NCBI GenBank assembly: GCA_964632305.1
Contig: CAZWBR010000008.1
Coordinates: forward strand, 35,477-99,476
DNA length: 64,000 bases
Reading direction: 5' to 3'
From: CAZWBR01 sp964632305
Lineage (GTDB): Bacteria > Bacteroidota > Bacteroidia > Bacteroidales > Prolixibacteraceae
Part shown: positions 45,081 to 53,134 of the stretch, one piece after another
Position numbering within the stretch: position 1 is the stretch's first letter
How the letters are laid out: the number at the start of each line of letters is the position of its first letter
The notes under the pieces: model-generated
What the model saw: only the letters and a program-made list of their open reading frames with translations
Database searches by the model: none
Told to the model about the DNA's origin: nothing
Made by a program: the position numbers and the translations under genes

Positions 45081-46058
45081 TTGAACGAAGAAAAAGCAAC
45101 ATACAGTCGACTGATCAGGGCAAAGGCGCTTGAACTGGGCTTTACGGCCTGCGGAATCGCCCAGGTACGTTCCCTGGAGGAACAACGTCAACCCTTGCAG
45201 CAATGGCTGGATGCAGGTTTTCACGGGACGATGGCTTATATGGCCAATCATTTTGAAAAACGACTCGATCCGGCCCAACTGGTCGAAGGCGCCAAATCGG
45301 TCATCTCGGTTTTGCTTAACTACTTCCCCTCACAGAAGCCAACCGACCCCCAAGCCCCTATCCTCTCTAAATATGCCTACGGGAAAGATTATCATTTTGT
45401 TGTCAAGAAGAAACTGAACGACCTGCTGGCTTATATCCAACAGGAAATCGGACCTTGTACAGGGAGGGCCTTCACCGATTCAGCGCCGGTTCTGGAAAGG
45501 GCCTGGGCCCGAGAAGCCGGATTAGGCTGGATAGGAAAGAACTCGCTGCTGATCAGCCCCAAACACGGCTCCTTCCTCTTTATCGGGGAACTCATTACAG
45601 ATCTCGAGCTGGATTACGATAACCCTTTTACAGCCAACCGTTGCGGGAGTTGTACCCGTTGCCTGGATGCCTGTCCCACCGGCGCCATCATTGCTCCCGC
45701 CACTATCGATGCCCGAAGATGCATCTCCTACCTGACCATCGAAACCAAGGATGAAGTCCCTGAAAACTTACGGGTAAAGCTGTCAAACAGAATAATAGGT
45801 TGCGACTTCTGCCAGGATGTTTGTCCCTGGAACCGGAGCGCCACACCTGCTTCCGAGCCGGAGTTCTTCCCCCCTGACCGGTTAATGGCCATGACCCGGA
45901 AGGATTGGGAAGAGCTCAGCAGAGCAACCTATAATCAGTTGTTTAGAGGCAGTGCGGTCGAGCGGGCCGGCTATAAAAAAATTGTCCGCAATATCAGTTG
46001 GCTGAGTCCTAACGACGCTCAATCTGAAACTGATCCCGAAACAAGCCCGGGAAAGTAA
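45081..46058 (+). CDS. queG: Epoxyqueuosine reductase QueG
   Basis: 325 residues. The start is a TTG at 45081: no ATG lies between the preceding in-frame stop (45048-45050) and the family N-terminus, and TTG gives MNEEKATYSRLIRAKALELGFTACG, the expected beginning. DUF1730 domain, then the catalytic-Asp region FTDSAPVLERAWA followed by GWIGKNSLLI, and two [4Fe-4S] motifs, CGSCTRCLDACPTGAI and CDFCQDVCPWN. It performs the last step of queuosine synthesis in tRNA using cobalamin and Fe-S clusters, and follows the Fe-S assembly genes by 30 bp. Confidence 0.93.
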   Translation: MNEEKATYSRLIRAKALELGFTACGIAQVRSLEEQRQPLQQWLDAGFHGTMAYMANHFEKRLDPAQLVEGAKSVISVLLNYFPSQKPTDPQAPILSKYAYGKDYHFVVKKKLNDLLAYIQQEIGPCTGRAFTDSAPVLERAWAREAGLGWIGKNSLLISPKHGSFLFIGELITDLELDYDNPFTANRCGSCTRCLDACPTGAIIAPATIDARRCISYLTIETKDEVPENLRVKLSNRIIGCDFCQDVCPWNRSATPASEPEFFPPDRLMAMTRKDWEELSRATYNQLFRGSAVERAGYKKIVRNISWLSPNDAQSETDPETSPGK

Positions 46059-46366
46059 AACGAAGCAATACAATCTGATCCGGCTATTTAATCATTTATC
46101 AGCATCTGTTTCACCGTTAAAAGTTCTATCTTTGACTCTGTTACAGGTCAAAGACCCGGGAACGAGACCCAGCCCCGGAGGCAAGAATTCCGGATCGGAA
46201 ATTGAAGTACCGGGAGATCAAAAGCGTCGCTTTTCGCCGGAAAGTATTCCATCAACCCATTTGGGGAAAATTTTAAAAATCATCCTCAGCAAACACGATT
46301 AGAACCGGATAAATGCTAAATTAAGCGTTCGGTTTCCGGTATATCACTTTTAAAAATAAACAGATC
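46059..46366 (+). other. Leader region before the hydrolase gene
   Basis: 308 bp with no gene. It contains a TATCTTTG element (46127-46134) that would leave a leader of about 225 nt. A 7-bp inverted repeat CTTTGAC/GTCAAAG (46130-46136 and 46147-46153) overlaps that element. Further on are short palindromes (AAAAGCG-T-CGCTTTT near 46219) and a CCGGA/TCCGG hairpin near 46300-46345. A structured 5' leader or a small RNA is possible. Confidence 0.4.
46127..46134 (+). promoter_or_regulatory. Possible promoter for the hydrolase/GSCFA/glycogen genes
   Basis: TATCTTTG matches TAnnTTTG; the next plus-strand gene begins 232 bp downstream. An inverted repeat overlapping the element could be an operator. 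Confidence 0.4.
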
Positions 46367-47197
46367 ATGAAAATGACCGAACAAATATGGCATTCACCAG
46401 AAGGGACCGATTTATACCATATTACCTGGCATCCTGAAAAGCGACCTAAAGCGGTGATCGCTTTTGTTCACGGGCACGGGGATCATTGCCGCCGTTACGA
46501 TGAATGGTTTTCCGGTTTTGTTATGGCGGGAATGGCAGTCGTTTCCTTTGATTACCGGGGACACGGACGCTCCTCGGGGAAACGCGGTACGATCGATAGT
46601 TTTAGCGACCTGACCAGGGACCTTTCATTTCTCGTGGATCAGGCAAGAGCATCCTTCCCTGAACTCCCGCTGATATTGTATGGTCACAGTATGGGGGCTA
46701 CCATCGTTTTGAATCATCTTCAGGCGGGAAAAGATCTGCCCGGTCTGGCTATTGTCACCTCACCCTGGCTAAAGTTGCGTAACCCTCCGGGAAAGATCTA
46801 TCGTCTCCTTATCCGGCTGGCCAATATTATCGCTCCACGGTTCACGATGAAAACCGGTCTTCATTCCTCTGATTTCTCTTCGGTTGATGGTTTTTCGGAG
46901 AAAAGAGAGAAGGATACGTATGTCCACAACCGCATTTCGGCCAGGTTATTCATGGAGGTCCAGCGCATGGCCGGTCAGATAGAATCTTCCGGGAAGAAAA
47001 TCACGGTACCCACGTTGCTGATGCACGGGAACGGGGACCGGGTTACCGATGGTGAAGCCGACAGAGCTGTCGCGGAAAAATCACCTGAAACGATTACCTT
47101 CCGCGAATGGAACAAGACAGGACATCAACTGCACAACTCCGAAAACAGTCAGGAGATCAGAGATTATATTATTGAATGGATAAATCAACAATTATGA
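46367..47197 (+). CDS. Alpha/beta hydrolase, monoacylglycerol-lipase-like
   Basis: 276 residues. VIAFVHGHGDHCRRYD gives the oxyanion hole, YRGHGRSSG and LYGHSMGA the nucleophile elbow (Ser in GHSMG). The lid region spans about 140-190, and the acid and His of the triad are in HGNGDRVTD and KTGHQLHN. This is the serine aminopeptidase S33 / lysophospholipase fold; it is probably a cytoplasmic lipase or esterase. The stop overlaps the next start (ATGA), so it is coupled to the GSCFA gene. The substrate is unknown. Confidence 0.88.
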   Translation: MKMTEQIWHSPEGTDLYHITWHPEKRPKAVIAFVHGHGDHCRRYDEWFSGFVMAGMAVVSFDYRGHGRSSGKRGTIDSFSDLTRDLSFLVDQARASFPELPLILYGHSMGATIVLNHLQAGKDLPGLAIVTSPWLKLRNPPGKIYRLLIRLANIIAPRFTMKTGLHSSDFSSVDGFSEKREKDTYVHNRISARLFMEVQRMAGQIESSGKKITVPTLLMHGNGDRVTDGEADRAVAEKSPETITFREWNKTGHQLHNSENSQEIRDYIIEWINQQL

Positions 47198-48183
47198 TAC
47201 AGTTTAGAACCGAAATAGCTTTACCTGAGATCAGCAAAAAACTGAACTACCGTTCTCCTTCGATGATGCTCGGCTCCTGCTTTGCCGAAAACATCGGCAG
47301 CCGTCTGAAGGAGCTTTGTTTCCCGATCCGGATCAATCCGTTCGGAATACTCTATAACCCGGCCTCGATTGCCAATAGCCTAAGATACCTGCTTGAGGAG
47401 CGGCAGTTCGGCGAGGAAGAGCTCTTCTTTGCCAATAATCTTTGGAATAGCTTTAGTCACCACAGCAGTTACTCCTCCGCATACAAACCGGCCATGCTGA
47501 AGCATATTAATGATGAAAATCAATCGGCATCCCAAATTTTAAGGAGTTGTTCTCATCTATTCATCACTTTTGGCACTTCATGGGTATTTGCCAACAAGGA
47601 TGACGGGAAAATTGTCAGTAATTGCCACAAGCTTCCGGCTAAAAAATTCGATCGGTTCAGACTATCTGTTCCACAGATGGCTGAAATGTGGAAACAATTA
47701 ATTAACGACCTGTTTATAGTCAATCCAGATATTCACATTGTCTTAACAATCAGTCCGATCCGTCACCTAAAAGACGGGGCATTCGAAAACCAGGTCAGCA
47801 AATCGGGACTTTTCCTGCTGATCGCTGAACTGATGGATCATTTTGGGAAGGAGAAAATCACTTACTTTCCATCTTACGAGCTAATAATGGACGAGTTAAG
47901 AGACTACCGCTTCTACGCTGCCGATATGACCCATCTGAGCGAGACCGGCATTGCTTTTATTCAGGAGAAGTTCGAATCGGCTTTTCTTGATCAGGAAAGC
48001 AAAAAAATAGGTGCTCTGATAGAGAGATTAGTGCGGGGTATCCAACATAAACCTTTCCAACCGGGTGAAAAAAACTACCGAGAATTTATCTATAAACTTG
48101 AGGAAGAGGCGATCCGGTTAACATCTGCTTATCCATTTGTTAACATCAATACAATCATGGAGGTAATACAGGCAAAAAGATGA
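47194..48183 (+). CDS. GSCFA-family protein
   Basis: 329 residues from the ATG at 47194, four bases overlapping the hydrolase stop; an extension to 47176 is rejected. The family signature LGSCFAENIGSRL lies at about residue 27, and FGTSWVFAN, TISPIRHLKDG and ADMTHLSETG further on fit an SGNH-hydrolase-like fold (Ser in GSCF, Asp/His in DMTHLS). The biological role of GSCFA proteins is not established; they are probably acyl or carbohydrate esterases. Confidence 0.9.
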   Translation: MIQFRTEIALPEISKKLNYRSPSMMLGSCFAENIGSRLKELCFPIRINPFGILYNPASIANSLRYLLEERQFGEEELFFANNLWNSFSHHSSYSSAYKPAMLKHINDENQSASQILRSCSHLFITFGTSWVFANKDDGKIVSNCHKLPAKKFDRFRLSVPQMAEMWKQLINDLFIVNPDIHIVLTISPIRHLKDGAFENQVSKSGLFLLIAELMDHFGKEKITYFPSYELIMDELRDYRFYAADMTHLSETGIAFIQEKFESAFLDQESKKIGALIERLVRGIQHKPFQPGEKNYREFIYKLEEEAIRLTSAYPFVNINTIMEVIQAKR

Positions 48184-48286
48184 GATTATATTTTTACTTC
48201 ATAAATTGATTTCCTATTTTTAAGGATTGGGACATCCCTTCCATGAGATGCAACTAACCGACAAAAAAATATTTAAAAAAGTTCAT

Positions 48287-50251
48287 ATGAGCTACCTGAA
48301 TTTTGATAAAGACCAACTCGTGAATCTCGAGTATTCCCTCAACAGGGAATTTCTTCGCACCAACCGGGCCGGAGCCTATTCCTCTTCGACGCTATCCGGC
48401 TGCAATACCCGCAAGTATCACGGAATGCTGATTGTTCAACTGGACGAACTCGATGGCGGCAAGCATGTTTTATTATCGTCGATGCAGGAAACGGTTGTTC
48501 AGCATGATGCACAGTTCAATCTGGGAATCAATAAATATCCGGGCGATTATTATGAACCCAAAGGGCATAAATACATACGCAATTTTGAGGTCGAAATCAT
48601 CCCTAAAATCACCTATCGTGTCGGAGGCGTTATACTGACCAAGACAAGAATGCTGGTTGAAAACGAGAACCTCATCATCGTTAAATATACCCTCGAGGAT
48701 GCCCATAGCCCGACCACCTTACGGTTTAAGCCTTTTTTAGCCTTCCGCAGCGTCCATTCTCTAAGCAAAGCCAATCTGTATGCCAACACGAAATATCATC
48801 CCGTTAAAAACGGGATTAAAATGAGGCTGTACGATGGCTATCCCGAATTGCACATGCAGTTCTCAAAGCCAGTCGATTTTGTGCCGGTTCCCGATTGGTA
48901 CCGGAATATTGAATATAAGAAAGAACAGGAACGTGGTTTCGAGTTCAGGGAAGATCAGTATGTTCCCGGCTATTTTGAATTGCCGATCAAGAAAGGTGAA
49001 TCAGTCTATTTCGTCGCTTCTATCACGGAACAGACCCCTGCCAACTTTAAGAAGAGATATGAATCGGAAAAATTGAAACGTATCCCCCGCGATTCCTTTA
49101 ACAACTGCCTGGTCAATGCCGTTCAACAATTTATTTGGGACCGGAAAGACGGGAAAGATCTGATTGCCGGATTCCCTTGGTACGAATCCATACCAAGACA
49201 GACCATGTTGGCTTTACCGGGGCTTTTACAGACCCAGGCCGATCTGAAAACCTGTGAGACTATTCTTCAGACCAATCTGAAACGACTCGATCGGGGTTTA
49301 ATGCCCAAGTACGTCGGCCACGACAGTTTGTATGATGCCGCCGATGCCCCTTTACTCGCATTTGTTGTGGTTCAGGAGTTCCTCCGTTATAAAACGGGAA
49401 AAGAGCTCTGGAAAACCTACGGTCCGGCATTAAAAAGCATCCTTGAAAATTTCCGTAAAGGAACCTATTTCAATATCCATATGGATGAATGTGGATTGAT
49501 TGAGACTAAATTTGAAGGCGTAGCCCTCACCTGGATGGATGCCTATATCGACGGCAAACCGGTTACACCGCGCGGAGGGATGACCGTGGAGATTAATGCT
49601 ACCTGGTATTACGCCGTCTGCCTGGCTCTCGATCTGGCCCGTGAAGCCGCGGATAAGAAATTTGTAGCCGAATGGAAAGATCTGCCAGACATTATCGGGA
49701 AATCATTTCTTGAAAAGTTCTGGAGCGACGAGAAAGGATACCTGGCTGACTTTATTGATGGTGATTATACTGACTGGTCGATCCGGCCCAATATGGTTCC
49801 GGCGGCTTCACTACCCTATTCCCCGCTGTCGCGCGAACAGAAGAAGATGGTGATCAGTAAAGTTCGGGATACCTTACTTACTCCCCGTGGGTTACGTTCA
49901 TTGGCACCGGAAGATCCGGCCTATAAAGGGGAAAGCGGCGAAACAGCCTATGCCCAATCGCTGACCGCCCATCAAGGGAGCGTTTATCCGTTCTTTATCT
50001 TCGCTTTTGTGAGCGCTTATCTTGATGTTCACAAAGCAGGAGGACTCTCCTTCGTTAAGAACATCATTGCTCAATTTGAGGAGGAGATGTCCAAAAACTG
50101 CATCGGGACCTTATCTGAGCTTTATGACGGGAATCCGCCATTTTCAGCTCATGGAGCGATCTCACAAGCATGGAATGTCAGCGGGATATTGAAGGCTATT
50201 GCACTGATCGAAAAATTCGAAGAAGAAAACAACCATAAATCTAACCTCTAA
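48287..50251 (+). CDS. Glycogen debranching enzyme family protein (amylo-alpha-1,6-glucosidase, GH133)
   Basis: 654 residues from the ATG at 48287 (MSYLNFDKDQL); upstream ATG 48248 and TTG 48227 are less likely. The N-terminal domain has LNREFLRTNRAGAYSSSTLSG and TRKYHGML. The catalytic (alpha/alpha)6 domain has AGFPWYESIPRQTMLALPGLL, LTWMDAYIDGKPVTPRGGMTVEINATWYYAV and the C-terminal TLSELYDGNPPFSAHGAISQAWNVSGIL. It should remove alpha-1,6 branches of glycogen. One oddity: the segment that usually reads R-D-T in this family reads R-Q-T here (Gln305), so a normally acidic position is missing. First of four alpha-glucan genes. Confidence 0.9.
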   Translation: MSYLNFDKDQLVNLEYSLNREFLRTNRAGAYSSSTLSGCNTRKYHGMLIVQLDELDGGKHVLLSSMQETVVQHDAQFNLGINKYPGDYYEPKGHKYIRNFEVEIIPKITYRVGGVILTKTRMLVENENLIIVKYTLEDAHSPTTLRFKPFLAFRSVHSLSKANLYANTKYHPVKNGIKMRLYDGYPELHMQFSKPVDFVPVPDWYRNIEYKKEQERGFEFREDQYVPGYFELPIKKGESVYFVASITEQTPANFKKRYESEKLKRIPRDSFNNCLVNAVQQFIWDRKDGKDLIAGFPWYESIPRQTMLALPGLLQTQADLKTCETILQTNLKRLDRGLMPKYVGHDSLYDAADAPLLAFVVVQEFLRYKTGKELWKTYGPALKSILENFRKGTYFNIHMDECGLIETKFEGVALTWMDAYIDGKPVTPRGGMTVEINATWYYAVCLALDLAREAADKKFVAEWKDLPDIIGKSFLEKFWSDEKGYLADFIDGDYTDWSIRPNMVPAASLPYSPLSREQKKMVISKVRDTLLTPRGLRSLAPEDPAYKGESGETAYAQSLTAHQGSVYPFFIFAFVSAYLDVHKAGGLSFVKNIIAQFEEEMSKNCIGTLSELYDGNPPFSAHGAISQAWNVSGILKAIALIEKFEEENNHKSNL

Positions 50252-50261
50252 ATATCGTATT

Positions 50262-51551
50262 ATGAAAGTTTTAATGTTTGGATGGGAGTTTCCCCCACAT
50301 ATCAGCGGGGGACTCGGAACGGCAAGCTTTGGGCTGACCAAGGGTTTGGCCCAGTTCGACGATGTAGAGGTGCTTTTTGTGGTCCCCAAAGCCTATGGCG
50401 ATGAAGATAAAAGTGCAGTAGATAAAATCATCGGCGCCAATGATATTACCATTACTCGCCGGACCATCAATATATCTGATTCGGAAAGCCATTTCGATTT
50501 CATGGAGGTTGAATCAAATCTTTTGCCCTATTCCACCCCTGAAGAGTTCTGGAAACTGACTCAACAGAGGGTCTCCTCACAGACCCGGTTTATTCAGACC
50601 GATAAAGAGGGGAAGATTCCTTTTACGGGAAAGTATGGGGATAATCTGCTGGAAGAGATCTCCAATTACGCGTTAGTGGCTGAATATATCGGGAGAGAAT
50701 ATGATTTCGATCTGATCCATGCCCACGACTGGCTGGCCTATCCTGCCGGAATCGCCGCAAAACGGGTAAGCGGAAAACCGCTGGTCATTCATGTTCATGC
50801 CACCGACTTTGACCGGAGTGGTGGAAGTGTCAATCCTAAAGTCTATGCCATTGAGCGGGAAGGGATGGAGGTAGCCGACCAGATTATCACCGTGAGCAAC
50901 CTAACCCGGAATATCGTCATTGAGAAATACGGGATCAATCCCGACAAGATTACAACCGTCTATAATGCGGTTGAACCGGTAAAGGAAGTCGAAAGAGACG
51001 GGATTAAGAAGGGGATCAATGAAAAAATTGTCACTTTCCTCGGCAGGATTACCATGCAAAAGGGGCCTGAGTATTTTATTGAAGCAGCCTACCAGGTATT
51101 AAAGCGGACCGAGAATGTCCGATTCGTGATGGCTGGAAGCGGTGATATGATGGAAAAAATGATCCGACGTGCAGCCTATTTGGGGATCTCCAATAAGTTT
51201 CATTTTACCGGCTTCCTTCGGGGTGACGATGTGTTTGATATGCTACGCATGAGCGACGTTTTTGTTATGCCCTCGGTTTCTGAACCATTCGGTATTGTGC
51301 CCCTCGAAGCCATGCAAACCAATGTCCCGGTTATTATCTCAAAACAGTCAGGGGTGGCCGAAATCCTGACCCATGCTATAAAAGTTGATTTTTGGGATAT
51401 CAACGCCATGGCCGACGCTATCTACGGGATCATCAAATACCCGGCCCTACCGGAAATGTTCAAAAAACACGGACGGGTCGAAGTAGATAACCTTCAATGG
51501 AAACAATCGGCTGAAGAGGTTCGGAAAGTTTACAAATTAGCCTTAAAATAA
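50262..51551 (+). CDS. Glycogen-synthase-like glycosyltransferase (GT4)
   Basis: 429 residues. N-terminal KVLMFGWEFPPHISGGLGTASFGLTKGL is the glycogen-synthase-type start with the GGLG loop; DLIHAHDWLAYPAG, TVYNAVEP, VTFLGRITMQKGPEYFIEA, and the donor-site block MPSVSEPFGIVPLEAMQTNVPVI follow. It transfers glucose to alpha-1,4-glucan in the cytoplasm. It sits 10 bp after the debranching gene and 23 bp before the GH57 gene, the usual Bacteroidota arrangement. Confidence 0.9.
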   Translation: MKVLMFGWEFPPHISGGLGTASFGLTKGLAQFDDVEVLFVVPKAYGDEDKSAVDKIIGANDITITRRTINISDSESHFDFMEVESNLLPYSTPEEFWKLTQQRVSSQTRFIQTDKEGKIPFTGKYGDNLLEEISNYALVAEYIGREYDFDLIHAHDWLAYPAGIAAKRVSGKPLVIHVHATDFDRSGGSVNPKVYAIEREGMEVADQIITVSNLTRNIVIEKYGINPDKITTVYNAVEPVKEVERDGIKKGINEKIVTFLGRITMQKGPEYFIEAAYQVLKRTENVRFVMAGSGDMMEKMIRRAAYLGISNKFHFTGFLRGDDVFDMLRMSDVFVMPSVSEPFGIVPLEAMQTNVPVIISKQSGVAEILTHAIKVDFWDINAMADAIYGIIKYPALPEMFKKHGRVEVDNLQWKQSAEEVRKVYKLALK

Positions 51552-51574
51552 TCACTACGAAAAAATATCAGACT

Positions 51575-52963
51575 ATGAAATCAGTATGTCTTAACTTTCA
51601 GGTGCATCAACCCTTCCGCTATCGCAAATACCGCTTTTTCGATATCGGCAACGATGCCTACTACTATGATGATTTTGCCAATGAAACTATTGTCCGGAAA
51701 GTGGCCGACAACTGCTATCTTCCCGCCAATAAGATCATTCTGGACCAGATAAAAAAGCAAAAGGGAAAGTTCAAAGTCTCTTTTTCAATTTCAGGCATCG
51801 CCCTTGACCAGTTTAGGCTATATGCCCCAGAAGTGATCGATTCATTTAAACAGCTCGCGGCCACCGGATGTGTTGAGTTTGTATCTGAAACATATTCCAA
51901 CTCTTTGGTTTCACTGGCTGATGAACAGCTCTTTAAAGAACAGGTTGAAGCCCACGACCAAATGATCGAGGAACTTTTCGGGCAACGGCCTAAAGTTTTT
52001 CGCAATACCGAACTGATCTATTCCGATGAATTGGGCGACCTGATTTACCGAATGGGTTTCGAAACTATACTAACCGAAGGGGCCAAACATATTTTGGGAT
52101 GGAAGAGCCCTAATTACGTCTATTGCAATGCACTTAATCCACGCCAGAAAGTCCTGATGCGCAATTACCGTTTCAGCGACGACCTATCGTTCCGTTTCTC
52201 GAATAAGGCATGGAATGAGTATCCGCTTACCGCCGAAAAATATGTAAGCTGGATGAATAATTCGCCTGAACCGGAAGACGTTATTAATATCTTCGTCAAT
52301 TATGAAACATTTGGTGAACTGCAACCCAAAAGTTCGGGGATCTTCGAATTCTTTAACGCCCTGCCCGGCGCTGTCCTGAAATCAGGCAAGCTTGGCTTCG
52401 TAACCCCTTCGGAAGCGGTAAAAAAATATCAGCCGGTTTCATCGGTTCATGTGCTTCACCCCATCTCCTGGGCCGACGAAGAACGCGACCTTTCGGCCTG
52501 GTTGGGGAATGAACTTCAAAAAGAGGCCTTCAACAATTTATATGCCCTTAAGGATCAGATCAAAAAATGTCAGGATAAAGCGTTACTGAAGGACTGGTGC
52601 TATCTCCAGGCGAACAACCACCTTTATTACATGTGTACCAAGTTCTTTTCCGATGGCGAAGTCCACAAATTTTTTAATCCGTACAGCAATCCTTATGAAG
52701 CCTTCATCAATTTCATGAATGTCTTGAGCGATTTTACGATCCGGCTTGATGCAGCAGTTCCAAAAAATGAAATCGATGAAGAAATCTCAACGCTGAAAGA
52801 TATTATCAACGCTAAAAGCAAAAAACTGGAAGCTACTGAACGCGAACTGAGAAAACTAAAAAAAACAATTACCTCTTTAAAAGAGGCTGATATTAAAGAG
52901 GAGATAAAAAACGAACCGGTAAAGAAAAAAGCAGGAAAAAAAGCAGACACCGCCCACTCTTAA
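51575..52963 (+). CDS. GH57 alpha-amylase/glucanotransferase with coiled-coil tail
   Basis: 462 residues. GH57 catalytic domain: CLNFQVHQPFRYR (region 1), KVSFSISG, the nucleophile Glu in FRNTELIYSDEL, and the NIFVNYETFGEL region. It acts on alpha-1,4-glucans in the cytoplasm. Residues from about 400 form a charged heptad-like stretch (LKDIINAKSKKLEATERELRKLKK) and a Lys/Ala-rich tail (KKKAGKKADTA), which are not part of the enzyme core and may mediate dimerisation or binding. 23 bp after the GT4 gene; a perfect palindrome follows the stop. Confidence 0.9.
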   Translation: MKSVCLNFQVHQPFRYRKYRFFDIGNDAYYYDDFANETIVRKVADNCYLPANKIILDQIKKQKGKFKVSFSISGIALDQFRLYAPEVIDSFKQLAATGCVEFVSETYSNSLVSLADEQLFKEQVEAHDQMIEELFGQRPKVFRNTELIYSDELGDLIYRMGFETILTEGAKHILGWKSPNYVYCNALNPRQKVLMRNYRFSDDLSFRFSNKAWNEYPLTAEKYVSWMNNSPEPEDVINIFVNYETFGELQPKSSGIFEFFNALPGAVLKSGKLGFVTPSEAVKKYQPVSSVHVLHPISWADEERDLSAWLGNELQKEAFNNLYALKDQIKKCQDKALLKDWCYLQANNHLYYMCTKFFSDGEVHKFFNPYSNPYEAFINFMNVLSDFTIRLDAAVPKNEIDEEISTLKDIINAKSKKLEATERELRKLKKTITSLKEADIKEEIKNEPVKKKAGKKADTAHS

Positions 52964-52978
52964 CGTTGCGGATCCCCC

Positions 52979-53006
52979 CGGAATATTAAATTCATTTAAT
53001 ATTCCG
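52979..53006. repeat. 13-bp perfect palindrome after the GH57 gene
   Basis: CGGAATATTAAAT (52979-52991) and ATTTAATATTCCG (52994-53006) around a 2-nt loop, 15 bp after the GH57 stop and 128 bp before the phosphorylase start. No T-run follows. It could be a transcription-termination or processing hairpin, or a protein-binding site. Confidence 0.7.
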
Positions 53007-53058
53007 CGGTAAAAGGCCCCTCAAATGATAAATTATACTAATTACAATTTTAATTCAG

Positions 53059-53066
53059 TATTTTTG
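53059..53066 (+). promoter_or_regulatory. Possible promoter for the glucan phosphorylase gene
   Basis: TATTTTTG matches TAnnTTTG and lies 68 bp upstream of the ATG at 53135, between the palindrome and the gene. Confidence 0.45.
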
Positions 53067-53134
53067 TCTTATATCAAACACCGGAAGTGGTAAGGACTAT
53101 ATGAATATGATATCCGGCAAATAATTGAAAGTCA

